Shown piece after piece: positions 16,640 to 25,460 of a stretch of 64,000 bases of DNA; position 1 is the first letter of the stretch, and each line of letters opens with the position of its first letter. The stretch spans positions 35,529-99,528 of the forward strand of contig CATZPY010000003.1 of NCBI GenBank assembly GCA_958422985.1. The letters run 5' to 3'. The notes under the pieces were generated by a model, which saw only the letters and a program-made list of their open reading frames with translations, did no database searches and was not told the DNA's origin. The translations under genes were made by a program, and so were the position numbers. This stretch comes from an uncultured Clostridium sp. (GTDB lineage Bacteria; Bacillota; Clostridia; TANB77; CAG-508).

Positions 16640-17713
16640 ATGAAAAGATATTCAAATACATCATTAATAAAATTTATAGTCAACAAAATTAAACACTTAA
16701 AACCCAAAGTAATAATATTATTACTTTTACTAATTATTATATTTTCAGTTATAATTAGTCTTATATTAGTAAACAATTCAAAACAAAAATGGGTTACTTA
16801 CGCAGGAAATAATCTAAATGAAAATAGATATCCTGGCTATAAAGAAGCTATAGATAAATTAAAAAAAGAACATCCAAACTGGGAGTTTACGCTTTTCTAT
16901 ACAAAATTAGATTGGAAAGATGTGATAAAAAATGAAAGTCACTCTAATAAAAATATGCCTTTAAATTTAGTACCAAAATCAGATAAATATGGTAAAGATT
17001 GGCAATGTAAAAAAGATAAAGGAAAAACATACGATAATGGAAATTGGCTATGTGCCTCAAGTAAAGCAATAGAATATAAAATGGACCCAAGGATCTTGTT
17101 AAATGAAAATGATATATTTCAATTAAAAGACTTACAATATGCAGAAAATTCTACAACCAAGGAAGGAATAATGAAAAAAACGAAAAATACTTTTTTAGAA
17201 GGTAGTAGTATTGCAGAAGCAATTTTAAAATCTGGGAAAGATAATAATATAGACCCATATTTTATTGTTTCTAGGCTGATACAAGAACAAGGTAAAAAAG
17301 GAACTAAATTGTCTAGAGGATATAAATATAAAGATAAAATAGTATATAATCCATTTAATATAGCAGCTTCAGGAAATTTGCAGTCAACAATTATAAATAA
17401 TGCAGCAGAATATGCATATTCGAACGAATGGTTTTCGCTAGAAAAAGCTTTATTAGAAGGAGTAAATTTTATTAATACAAAATATATTAATGAAAAGCAA
17501 AGCACATTATATTTGCAAAAATTCGATATAATAAAAGAAAATACATTATATAATAATCAATATATGCAAAATTTATTGGCACCAACATCTGAAAGCCAAA
17601 TTTTAATAGAACAATATGAAAACTCTAATACATTAGATTCTAATTTTAACTTTATAATTCCATTATACGAAAATATGCCAAAAAACTTAACAAAAGAACC
17701 AAAAGGAGAATAA
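16640..17713 (+). CDS. Membrane-anchored endo-beta-N-acetylglucosaminidase
   Basis: A 357-residue peptidoglycan hydrolase related to LytD/GH73-like glucosaminidases. A basic start and one membrane helix (about residues 23-46) anchor it outside. It has the family's N-terminal module (YPGYKEAIDKLKKEHPNWEF, then LDWKDVI), MDPRILLNENDIFQ, and the catalytic core IDPYFIVSRLIQEQG, with its Glu, followed by YNPFNIAASG. The ribosome site AAGGAG is rather far (about 16 bases) from this ATG, so the start is less certain. The next gene begins three bases after the stop, so they form an operon. Confidence 0.82.
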   Translation: MKRYSNTSLIKFIVNKIKHLKPKVIILLLLLIIIFSVIISLILVNNSKQKWVTYAGNNLNENRYPGYKEAIDKLKKEHPNWEFTLFYTKLDWKDVIKNESHSNKNMPLNLVPKSDKYGKDWQCKKDKGKTYDNGNWLCASSKAIEYKMDPRILLNENDIFQLKDLQYAENSTTKEGIMKKTKNTFLEGSSIAEAILKSGKDNNIDPYFIVSRLIQEQGKKGTKLSRGYKYKDKIVYNPFNIAASGNLQSTIINNAAEYAYSNEWFSLEKALLEGVNFINTKYINEKQSTLYLQKFDIIKENTLYNNQYMQNLLAPTSESQILIEQYENSNTLDSNFNFIIPLYENMPKNLTKEPKGE

Positions 17714-17715
17714 TT

Positions 17716-18348
17716 ATGAGTTCAATAATTAGTCATATTTATATATCTAATATACTAAAAGAAAAATATAATTTAAATAATGAATTTTTATATGGAGCTA
17801 TGTTACCAGATGTATTAACTGTAGCAGTTAATTTTAAAACAAAGAATACAACACATTATTTGCAACATGGTATATTAAATGAAAATGAAGGTGATTATCC
17901 AGACATAGAAAAATTTATAAATGAAAATAAGTTATCTTTACCAAAAAACTTAATGCTACAAGGATATTTAGCTCATTTAATAGAAGACATGATATGGTAT
18001 AGTATTTCTATTCCTAATATGGCAATAAAAAGAGATGATAAAATTGTATTATATACTAAAGATAATTCTATTCATTCAGAAGAAGAATTTTCGAAAGATA
18101 TATATTCAGATTATCCCATTATAGATAGATATCTTTTAAAGAATTCTAACATTAATATTAGCGAATTACAAAATGAATTTTTAGAAATATCGGATGATGA
18201 AGGTCTAAAGAAAGCAATTAAAGAAAATTTTAAACTATTTGATTTAAGAAATAATAAATTAAATTTAGTTACAGAAGATATTTTAAAATATTATATAGAA
18301 ACTTCTTTAGAAAAAGTCAGCTTGGTTTTAGACAAAATATATAAATAA
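17716..18348 (+). CDS. Putative zinc-dependent phospholipase C-like hydrolase
   Basis: A 210-residue all-helical-looking protein. Spaced His/Asp residues suggest a metal site as in the Zn-dependent phospholipase C fold: SHIYISN at the start, YGAMLPDV near residue 35, HYLQHG near 55, GYLAHLIEDMIWY near 90, and Asp/His in TKDNSIHSEE. No signal peptide, so it probably acts inside the cell. The activity is inferred only from the motif pattern. It starts three bases after the glucosaminidase stop and is followed by bile salt hydrolase. Confidence 0.55.
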   Translation: MSSIISHIYISNILKEKYNLNNEFLYGAMLPDVLTVAVNFKTKNTTHYLQHGILNENEGDYPDIEKFINENKLSLPKNLMLQGYLAHLIEDMIWYSISIPNMAIKRDDKIVLYTKDNSIHSEEEFSKDIYSDYPIIDRYLLKNSNINISELQNEFLEISDDEGLKKAIKENFKLFDLRNNKLNLVTEDILKYYIETSLEKVSLVLDKIYK

Positions 18349-18368
18349 AAAGGAAAAGGAGAATAAAG

Positions 18369-19343
18369 ATGTGTACATGTATAGACTTTAAAACAAAAGA
18401 TAATTATTTTGGTAGGAATTTAGATTTAGAGTATAGGTTTAATGAAAAAGTAGTTATAACACCAAGAAACTATAAATTTAATTTAAAAAATGGTACTTCT
18501 ATAACTTCAAAATATTCTATGATAGGAATGGCAACAGTAGTTAGTAATTATCCTTTGTATGCAGAAGCAACAAATGAAAAAGGACTATCTATGGCAGGAT
18601 TATATTTTCCTAAAAATGCTTGCTTTTTTAAAGAGGAAGATAATAAATTAAATTTAACCCCATATGAACTTATACCATATTTTTTAGGTTTATATTCATC
18701 TATATCAGAAATTAAAAAAGACATTACAAATCTAAATATCACCGATACTCCTTTTTCAAAAGAAATGCCAGTATCGGACTTACATTGGATGATAAGTGAT
18801 GAAAGTGAATGTATTGTTATCGAACAAATGGAAGATGGATTAAAAGTGTACAATAATCCAATAGGTGTACTTACTAATAATCCACCTTTTGACTACCATT
18901 TAAATAATATTAATAATTATAGTAATTTAAGCCCATATAATAGTAAAAATACATTTTCGAATAAAATTAATTTAAATCAATACGGACAAGGTATGGGTGC
19001 AATAGGTTTGCCAGGCGATAACTCACCTGCTTCAAGATTTATAAGAGCCTCTTTTAATAAACTAAATTCTAAATGCAAAGATGATGAAAAAAGTTCTGTA
19101 ACACAATTTTTTCATATATTAGATTCTGTAAGCATGGTACAAGGTACAACCATAACTAAAGAAAATAAAAACGATATTACCACATATTCGTGTTGTATAA
19201 ATACATCTAAAGGTATATATTATTATAAAACATATACTAACAATCAAATAATTGCAATAAAGATGTCTGAAAAAGAAAAAAATAATAAGGATTTATCAAT
19301 TTTTGATTTAATAGAAGAACAGCAAATAAAATATATTAATTAA
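18369..19343 (+). CDS. bsh: Bile salt hydrolase (choloylglycine hydrolase family)
   Basis: Ntn-type amidase that removes glycine or taurine from conjugated bile salts; the family also includes penicillin V acylase. After Met removal Cys2 becomes the nucleophile (MCTC). The 324 residues match the family length, with FGRNLDLEY (Arg and Asp), ATNEKGLSMAGL (Asn), LHWMISD, GVLTNNPPFDYH and PASRFIRA (Arg), all at the expected places. LHWMISD and TNNPPFDYH are typical of the bile-salt branch. A strong AAAGGAG site precedes it. Its presence marks an intestinal lifestyle. It may be cotranscribed with the hydrolase upstream and the kinase-like gene downstream. Confidence 0.9.
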   Translation: MCTCIDFKTKDNYFGRNLDLEYRFNEKVVITPRNYKFNLKNGTSITSKYSMIGMATVVSNYPLYAEATNEKGLSMAGLYFPKNACFFKEEDNKLNLTPYELIPYFLGLYSSISEIKKDITNLNITDTPFSKEMPVSDLHWMISDESECIVIEQMEDGLKVYNNPIGVLTNNPPFDYHLNNINNYSNLSPYNSKNTFSNKINLNQYGQGMGAIGLPGDNSPASRFIRASFNKLNSKCKDDEKSSVTQFFHILDSVSMVQGTTITKENKNDITTYSCCINTSKGIYYYKTYTNNQIIAIKMSEKEKNNKDLSIFDLIEEQQIKYIN

Positions 19344-19361
19344 AATATGGAGGAAAGATAT

Positions 19362-20342
19362 ATGCAATTTGATAGAATTTTATTATCTTCTTGCACCAAA
19401 ATAAAAGATGAAGGAGAGCTATCAGGGAACTTTACATCTGTAATTGGTGAATATTTTATTCCTAACGAAAATAAAACAGGTTTTTATAAAACAAATGCTG
19501 GTATTAAGAGCACTGCAGATTTAAGAGAACTATTAGCATCTATATTATTACAAGAAATAAAAATACCAGTTTCAGATATCCTACTTGCTTATGATGACGA
19601 ACATAATGAAAAAGGATGTATTTCTATGAATATTTTAAATGAAGGCGAACAATTTTTAGAAATATTTCCATATCCCTATGATGAGATTCCACAGAATTTA
19701 AGAGAATTTAATTTAGATAATTTTATAGAATCAGATTTATATGTTTATAAATTAAAATATAATTTCACACCAGAACTAATTCAAGAAAGAAGAGATTTTT
19801 TAGTTAACTATGTTTTTATATCAGCCTTTTTAGGAAATGATGATATAAAAACAGATAATTGCCAAGCAATATTTAACAAAAGAAATGGTAGCATAAGAAA
19901 CCCTGAATATTATGATATGGGAAAAGCATTTCAAGAAAAGTCTGTTAATGGAACTTCGAGAAAATTTTTTCAGAATCAAACAGATATAGACGTATTAAAA
20001 GAAATTTATGAAAATTATCCAGACAAAATAAGAGATGTTTCAGAAAAGATTGAAAAATCTTTGGATAAAAAATTCATACAAAATGTATTAGATAATGAGG
20101 TTTTTAAAGAATTTGATGGAGAAACACGAAAAGAAATTTGGCAAAGTATGGGAGAGAAGATAACATATATTTCAAAACAAAATGAATTATTGTATGATAT
20201 GCATCACGCAAATGACTCATTCATAATTCCTTTAGATTCTATAGAAGAACTAACACAAAAAACAGATATTGTGCTAGTTGATAAAGCAAAGAAATTCTTA
20301 CATTCATTAAGGCAGAAAGTATTGGGAGGAGCTGAAAGATAA
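19362..20342 (+). CDS. HipA-like kinase-fold protein
   Basis: A 326-residue protein resembling the C-terminal kinase domain of HipA/CtkA-type Ser/Thr kinases. GFYKTN in the N-terminal lobe could hold the ATP-binding Lys. RELLASILLQEIKIPVSDIL resembles the HipA core, LGNDDIKTDNC gives the catalytic Asp and Asn, and YYDMGKAF the metal-binding Asp. The ATG at 19362 follows GGAGG at proper spacing; the in-frame ATG at 19347 contains that site. The next gene's ATG overlaps the stop, indicating translational coupling. No HipB-like DNA-binding antitoxin is adjacent, so a toxin role is not established. Confidence 0.6.
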   Translation: MQFDRILLSSCTKIKDEGELSGNFTSVIGEYFIPNENKTGFYKTNAGIKSTADLRELLASILLQEIKIPVSDILLAYDDEHNEKGCISMNILNEGEQFLEIFPYPYDEIPQNLREFNLDNFIESDLYVYKLKYNFTPELIQERRDFLVNYVFISAFLGNDDIKTDNCQAIFNKRNGSIRNPEYYDMGKAFQEKSVNGTSRKFFQNQTDIDVLKEIYENYPDKIRDVSEKIEKSLDKKFIQNVLDNEVFKEFDGETRKEIWQSMGEKITYISKQNELLYDMHHANDSFIIPLDSIEELTQKTDIVLVDKAKKFLHSLRQKVLGGAER

Positions 20343-20809
20343 TGGTAAATACAACAAATATAGATTATGCAAAATCTTGTACAGAAATACTTGCTATAAT
20401 ATATAATATGTCTATAGAAAACTTTAATAAAGTACCTCCCGAAGTTATAAAATCTTTAGAAGAAAACAAAGATCCTAATTACAATTTTAAATTAGACTAT
20501 AGTAAGGACATAAATGAACAGAATATTTCTGAATTCGCGATAGCAATGCTTAAAAATGTGTATAGAGATTATTGGGCTACAGAAAATACAAGACAAAAAA
20601 TATTATTTGATGAAGCAAACAGAAGATATGAAAAGGAAAAAATTAGACGTGAACTATATAATCCAGATAATATTTTTAAAACCATGAGTAAAACTAATAA
20701 TAGAAAGGAAACGACAACCGCAATTGTTCCTGCTAAAGAAGAGAATATATTAAAAAGGCTATTAAGAAAGCTAAAAAGCAATATATGGAGGAAAACAAGT
20801 GAAAAATAA
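20342..20809 (+). CDS. Hypothetical helical protein coupled to the HipA-like gene
   Basis: Unrecognised 155-residue protein, helical and charged, with no signal or membrane segment. Segments EILAIIYNMSIENFNKVPPE, AMLKNVYRDYWATENTRQ and RRELYNPDNIF look conserved-type, and the C-terminus is very basic. It begins at the TAATG overlap with the HipA-like kinase gene, so both are made together and the protein could be its partner or inhibitor. Its own end overlaps the following deacetylase start. Confidence 0.65.
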   Translation: MVNTTNIDYAKSCTEILAIIYNMSIENFNKVPPEVIKSLEENKDPNYNFKLDYSKDINEQNISEFAIAMLKNVYRDYWATENTRQKILFDEANRRYEKEKIRRELYNPDNIFKTMSKTNNRKETTTAIVPAKEENILKRLLRKLKSNIWRKTSEK

Positions 20810-21605
20810 AAATAAAATAATAATCGTAATAATATCCATTATATTTGTTGCGATTACAGGATGTACTATATACGAAATTACTACAAGGGATAACAAGTAT
20901 TATATAAGCGAAAAAAAACTAGAAATTCCTATTTTTGTATATCATAATATTGTAGATGACGAATCACAAGTGTATTATGATTATATGCAAACTACTAAGG
21001 AGACATTTGAAGACCAGATTAAAGGTTTAAAAAGTATTGGATATCATTTTATAACTTATGAAGATTTAAAAGCATATAAAGAAGGAAAAAAGGAATTGTA
21101 TAAGCGATCATGTATATTAACTTTTGATGATGGCTATGAAGAAGTTTATAAAAATGCTTATCCAATAGCAACTAAATATAATATTCCATTTACAATGTTT
21201 ATCATAACAAATAATGTTGGAACACCTGGTACAATTACTTGGAATGAAGCAAAAGAGATGAAAGAAAGTGGCTTAGTAACAATTGCTTCACATAGTGAAG
21301 ACCACGCAAATTTTAATAAACTAACAGTTATGGATGCAGTAAATAATGTAAACAATTCTTATAATAATATAGAAAAGAATTTATCTACTGAGAGCACTAA
21401 GATTTTTACATATCCATATGGCTTATATACAGAAGAAGAAATAAATGAATTAACTAATTTGGGATATATTCAAAATTTAACAGATAATAGGATTAATACA
21501 AGTGAAAATTTAGATTTATCTAGGCTACATAGGTGCTATCCTTTAAGTGATTCTACCTACAAAATTCTTCTTAAAATAATGTATAGAAATTTAAGATATA
21601 ACTAA
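20799..21605 (+). CDS. Polysaccharide deacetylase, lipoprotein-like
   Basis: NodB-family (CE4) deacetylase of 268 residues, probably acting on peptidoglycan or another surface glycan outside the membrane. The N-terminus is a basic/hydrophobic signal with a lipobox-like ITGC (Cys about residue 22). The catalytic motifs are LTFDDGYEE (base and metal Asp), HSEDHANF (metal His) and FTYPYGLY. A GTG start follows GGAGG and overlaps the upstream stop. A second deacetylase of similar design is at 44464. The next 190 bases hold an imperfect hairpin. Confidence 0.88.
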   Translation: MKNKNKIIIVIISIIFVAITGCTIYEITTRDNKYYISEKKLEIPIFVYHNIVDDESQVYYDYMQTTKETFEDQIKGLKSIGYHFITYEDLKAYKEGKKELYKRSCILTFDDGYEEVYKNAYPIATKYNIPFTMFIITNNVGTPGTITWNEAKEMKESGLVTIASHSEDHANFNKLTVMDAVNNVNNSYNNIEKNLSTESTKIFTYPYGLYTEEEINELTNLGYIQNLTDNRINTSENLDLSRLHRCYPLSDSTYKILLKIMYRNLRYN

Positions 21606-21623
21606 TTGTCCAAATATTAAAAC

Positions 21624-21669
21624 GCATAAGAGGACAAAAGCAATTAACTATTTTTATCCTTTTATGTGC
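21624..21669 (+). terminator. Possible terminator hairpin
   Basis: GCATAAGAGGACAAAA pairs imperfectly with TTTTATCCTTTTATGTGC downstream of the deacetylase. No clear T-tail follows, so this is uncertain. Confidence 0.35.
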
Positions 21670-21794
21670 TTTCAAAAATTAATTTAATTTGAAATTTCGT
21701 ATACATATTTCTTATAAAATGCATATGAAATGTCGAAATTTTGACTAAAGGATGGTATAGGCTGTTATATTATTTAGTAGGAGATGGAAAAATA

Positions 21795-22325
21795 ATGAAA
21801 AAAATAACAAAGCATGGAAAAAAAAGATTGAAACAAAGAAATAAAAATCAATGTCGTAATGGAATAGCTAATATTGCAAAAAAGTGTGGAAAAACCAAAA
21901 GATATTTTGAAGGAGAATTTTATGAATATTTATTAACGAAATCCTCAAGAGATTGCACAGTTAAAGTATATAAAAACGATATTTACATTTATGCTAGGAC
22001 TTCTAAAAAGCTTATTACAACATATCCTGTACCAAAAAAATTTATCCCGACAGAACAATATTTACTTGAAAAAGAAAAAAGATATGTAATTGAAAATATA
22101 GTAAAATATTTAAACAAAAATGTTATAATAACATTAAAAAATGGTGAAAAAATACAAGGAATTATAATTGACAAAACTAAAAATAACTTACTGCAAATTT
22201 GTGAAGTAATACTAAAAGTAAATGAGCAAAGTATAGTTTTAGAAGTAGATAACATAGAAAAAATAGAATTGGACTATGATATATTTAACAAAGAAATTAT
22301 GCAAGCAATGGGAATATCTGCTTAA
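21795..22325 (+). CDS. Hypothetical protein with Sm-like C-terminal domain
   Basis: A 176-residue protein. The N-terminus ITKHGKKRLKQRNK is very basic. A compact middle segment carries YEYLLTKSSRD and VKVYKNDIYIYA. The C-terminal ~60 residues read NKNVIITLKNGEKIQGIIIDK, then NNLLQICEV and a final IVLEVDNIEKIEL, a strand pattern like the Sm/LSm RNA-binding fold. The ATG at 21795 is chosen because GGAGATGG precedes it; an earlier in-frame TTG at 21741 lacks a site. Function is unknown; an RNA-related role is only an inference. It stands beside the gene-free region. Confidence 0.6.
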   Translation: MKKITKHGKKRLKQRNKNQCRNGIANIAKKCGKTKRYFEGEFYEYLLTKSSRDCTVKVYKNDIYIYARTSKKLITTYPVPKKFIPTEQYLLEKEKRYVIENIVKYLNKNVIITLKNGEKIQGIIIDKTKNNLLQICEVILKVNEQSIVLEVDNIEKIELDYDIFNKEIMQAMGISA

Positions 22326-22928
22326 TCAAAAGATAAATTATTTAAATCTTTAAAGGACTATGAGGTGTTTATCACGGTGGAGTAGGGGGATAGTGCATTT
22401 TTCAATATTGTCAAATTTGATTAAAAACTTTTGTGCAAAGTAAAAATAATATCAGAAATTTAAAATTGAATTTTCAAAATTAGAATTTATAAAAAAATAA
22501 ATTTGAAAAAATTTTATAGAAAACAAATTTATATAATTATAATAAAAATTTTAATTACGAACATTAAAATTCTAAAAACCGAACAATTGTTATTTGATGT
22601 TTTTTTACAAATTTAATGTTATATATTTTATACAATAATTATTGTTATTAAACTCAAAATGGATTTTTAGTAATTTTGATTATAAATATGTAATATGTGT
22701 GTATTTAAAATATAAAAACTAATCTTATCGATTTTAAGAGTTGTATTAAAAAATATTGACCTCTCAAAATCGTTTTTAAGCTGTTTTAATTTTTAAGCTA
22801 ATAAATTGCTCATTTAAAATATAACTAATTATTTAAAGTTTAGAATTTTTGCGGTTTGGCTATTAAAAATATATTTTTTGCAGATAATTTATCTATATAT
22901 AAAAATGCTAAAAAAGTGCTAAAAAAGC

Positions 22929-22951
22929 GACGCACGAGAATCGATTTTAAG
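22929..22951 (+). repeat. 23-base direct repeat, left copy
   Basis: Begins GACGCACGAGAATCG and continues ATTTTAAG; identical to 23726-23748. The pair brackets about 775 bases that include the decayed gene. Confidence 0.8.
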
Positions 22952-23327
22952 CGTTTTTAAAAAAACAAACATATAGTTTGTTGTCTGCAAAATAATGCAA
23001 AATAAGCGATTTGAAGAATTTGCGAAATTTTGATAAAAATATTTTAGAACTACTAGAAAAAATTATATAATAATATAATGAAAGATTTAAATAAATAATA
23101 TAAGTGTATTAAATAAGGACGCTTGTAACAAACGTATAGGTTTAGCAAGATGGTGATAGTGGATACCAATATTGGAAGTCCATATAATTTTACCCCTATG
23201 CCTTTTTGCACAAAACTTTGATTTTGCGCAATGTTATATATTGCAAAATAACCTGTATCTTGCCTCTATCTCTTTCCCCTCTAGCATTAAAATGCTTTTC
23301 ATAATATCTTTAGCCATTATATTTTAT

Positions 23328-23724
23328 TTAAACATTATCAATTTTCCGTTTTTTATCTTTTGAATTTTTAGAGCTTCTAGAAACTAACCTTTCACTTTTC
23401 TCCCATTCTGAAACGCTTCGCTCTAAAATACAAAAATATTTCCCGTTTACACTTGATGGATATTTATTTTCATAAAAGTCATTATCCACATAAAATATCT
23501 CCCCTCTTTCCTCATCTGTAGATTTTAAAGTTTTAGATAATTAATATCATCTTCCGAATGTGCTAGACAATTATACGTATCTGTAATAAATAAGATTTTT
23601 AAACTTATTAAAATATGAGCAATTGCTTCTAATGGTTCAATACTATAGATATAATTTGGTTCTCTTTTTCATATTTTTCCGCAACAAAACGTTCAATCGT
23701 AGTAGTATCAATGCTTTTAAACAT
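23328..23724 (-). pseudogene. Decayed gene of unknown function
   Basis: Read on the minus strand, three overlapping frames join into one protein-like sequence of about 130 residues. It starts MFKSIDTTTIERFVAEKYEK, shifts frame near 23640 to SIEPLEAIAHILISLK and ITDTYNCLAHSEDDINYL, and shifts again near 23530 to STDEERGEIFYVDNDFYENK and KYFCILERSVSEWEKSE, ending at the stop 23328-23330. There is no ribosome binding site before the ATG, and the gene begins right beside the right copy of the direct repeat, so its true 5' end may be lost. I do not recognise the family. One in-frame CGG occurs near its end, not at either frameshift. Confidence 0.6.
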
Positions 23725-23725
23725 T

Positions 23726-23748
23726 GACGCACGAGAATCGATTTTAAG
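23726..23748 (+). repeat. 23-base direct repeat, right copy
   Basis: Exact match to 22929-22951; the following bases (GGCATTTTTATATTTT) remain only loosely similar to those after the left copy. Confidence 0.8.
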
Positions 23749-23829
23749 GCATTTTTATATTTTAGTCATATAATTTCATTGCTAAAAAACAAGAAATTTT
23801 ACTATTTTTAATATAATTATATATTTTAA

Positions 23830-23858
23830 TTGAATTTACTTATAAAATATCATATAAT
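23830..23858 (+). promoter_or_regulatory. Promoter of asnS
   Basis: TTGAAT (23830-23835) and a perfect TATAAT (23853-23858), spacer 17 bases, 31 bases before the asnS start. No T-box leader fits between promoter and gene. Confidence 0.7.
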
Positions 23859-23889
23859 ATGAGAAGATTTTATATTTTAGGAGGAAAAT

Positions 23890-25281
23890 ATGGAAAAAGT
23901 TATTTTAAAAGATTTATATAAAAATTCAAAAAATTATGCAGATAAAAACATATGTATAGAAGGTTGGGTTCGTACAATTAGAGATTCTAAAACTTTTGGT
24001 TTTATCGAGCTAAATGATGGTACATTCTTTAAAAATGTACAAATTGTATTTAATGATACATTATCTAATTTCGCTGATATTTGTAAACTTACTATAAGCT
24101 CTACAATAAAAGTAGAAGGTAAATTTATCTTAACAGAAAATGCAAAACAACCTTTCGAAATACAAGCTACAGGAGTAGAAATAGAATGTTTGTCAGATTC
24201 TACTTATCCACTTCAAAAGAAAAGACATACATTTGAATATTTAAGAACTATTGCCCATTTACGTCCAAGAAGCAATACATTTAATGCAGTATTTAGAGTT
24301 AGAAGTGCACTAGCATACGCTATTCACAAATTCTTTCAAGAAAAAGGCTTTGTATATGTAAATACACCTCTTATTACTGCAAGTGATGCTGAAGGTGCTG
24401 GTGAAATGTTTAATGTAAATTCATTTGATCTAAATAATCTTCCTAAGGACGATAAAGGAAATGTAGATTTTACACAAGACTTCTTTGGAAAACCTTCACA
24501 TCTAACAGTTAGTGGACAATTAAATGCTGAAACATTTGCAGAAGCCTTTTGTAACGTATATACATTTGGTCCAACATTTCGTGCTGAAAATTCTAATACA
24601 GTTAAACATGCTGCAGAATTTTGGATGGTCGAACCAGAAATATGTTTTGCGGATTTAAAAGATGACATGGACTTAGCAGAAGAAATGATTAAATATATAT
24701 TTAAATATGTTTTAGATAATTATCCAGAAGAAATGCAATTCTTTAATAACTTTGTAGACAAAGGCTTATTAGATAGGCTAAATAATGTTATTAATTCTGA
24801 ATTTGCTAGAATTAGCTATACAGATGCAGTTGCAGAATTAGAAAAACATAATGATGAATTCGAATATAAAGTTAGTTGGGGTGTTGACTTACAAACAGAG
24901 CATGAAAGATATTTATGTGAAAAAATATTCGGAAAGCCTGTATTTGTAACAGATTACCCTAAAGAAATTAAAGCATTTTATATGAAGTTAAATGATGATG
25001 GAAAGACAGTTGCAGCAGCTGACTTATTAGCACCAGGAATTGGCGAAATAATTGGTGGAAGCCAAAGAGAAGATGATTACAATAAACTTCTTGATAGAAT
25101 AAAAGAACTAGATATGCCTATAGAAAACTATAGTTGGTATTTAGATTTAAGAAAATATGGAAGCTGTAAACATGCTGGATTTGGACTTGGTTTTGAAAGA
25201 GCAATTATGTATTTGACAGGTATGCAAAATATACGTGATGTTATTCCTTTTCCAAGAACTCCAAATAATTGCGAATTCTAA
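23890..25281 (+). CDS. asnS: Asparaginyl-tRNA synthetase
   Basis: Class IIb synthetase charging tRNA-Asn. The 463 residues have an N-terminal OB-fold anticodon-binding domain ([19 protein letters not shown]) and a catalytic domain. Motif 2 is around FRAENSN and motif 3 is [13 protein letters not shown] near the end. [12 protein letters not shown] and [12 protein letters not shown] distinguish AsnRS from AspRS. The start follows AGGAGG at ideal spacing and a good promoter. It is monocistronic, ending at the terminator 25344-25381. It is the last plus-strand gene before the long minus-strand block. Confidence 0.97.
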   Translation: MEKVILKDLYKNSKNYADKNICIEGWVRTIRDSKTFGFIELNDGTFFKNVQIVFNDTLSNFADICKLTISSTIKVEGKFILTENAKQPFEIQATGVEIECLSDSTYPLQKKRHTFEYLRTIAHLRPRSNTFNAVFRVRSALAYAIHKFFQEKGFVYVNTPLITASDAEGAGEMFNVNSFDLNNLPKDDKGNVDFTQDFFGKPSHLTVSGQLNAETFAEAFCNVYTFGPTFRAENSNTVKHAAEFWMVEPEICFADLKDDMDLAEEMIKYIFKYVLDNYPEEMQFFNNFVDKGLLDRLNNVINSEFARISYTDAVAELEKHNDEFEYKVSWGVDLQTEHERYLCEKIFGKPVFVTDYPKEIKAFYMKLNDDGKTVAAADLLAPGIGEIIGGSQREDDYNKLLDRIKELDMPIENYSWYLDLRKYGSCKHAGFGLGFERAIMYLTGMQNIRDVIPFPRTPNNCEF

Positions 25282-25343
25282 TAAATACAATCATTAACGC
25301 AATATATAGTAGCTATACTACTGTATAATTTACAGCTATATGT

Positions 25344-25381
25344 AAAATCCTCTATTATATAATAAAAATAGGGGATTTTTT
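25344..25381. terminator. Terminator after asnS, probably bidirectional
   Basis: Stem AAAATCCTCTATT / AATAGGGGATTTT with one G-U pair, T-run on the plus side and A-rich flank for the minus-strand rho transcript. Confidence 0.8.
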
Positions 25382-25397
25382 GTGCTATAAAGAAACT

Positions 25398-25454
25398 AAA
25401 ACTGAGATTTTAAGGATCATCCTCCAATCTATGAGGCATCCAAAATCCCAGTTA
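25398..25454 (+). repeat. Dispersed palindromic repeat, copy C, enlarged
   Basis: Starts AAAACTGAGATTTTAAGGAT and ends CCAAAATCCCAGTTA as in the other copies. The centre has grown by about 17 bases containing ATGAGG and a second pairing (GGATCATCC). Lies between the asnS terminator and the end of rho. Confidence 0.75.
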
Positions 25455-25460
25455 TATTTA

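Larger units (their letters stand above)
22326..23889. other. AT-rich gene-free stretch at the strand switch
   Basis: About 1.56 kb without an intact gene, mostly extremely AT-rich between 22430 and 22920. It contains several copies of the word ATCGATTTTAAG (about 22729, 22940, 23738), a 23-base exact direct repeat, and a decayed minus-strand gene. The asnS promoter is at its right end. From 23096 to 23330 I see only short open frames and nothing recognisable. Confidence 0.75.

Noticed and set aside
23148..23222. Short plus-strand frame (MVIVDTNIGSPYNF...) in the gene-free island
   Set aside because: Only about 22 codons, no ribosome site, and no support on either strand.
22326..23889. CRISPR array
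   Set aside because: Repeats are irregular in spacing and only one pair is exact; no cas genes nearby.
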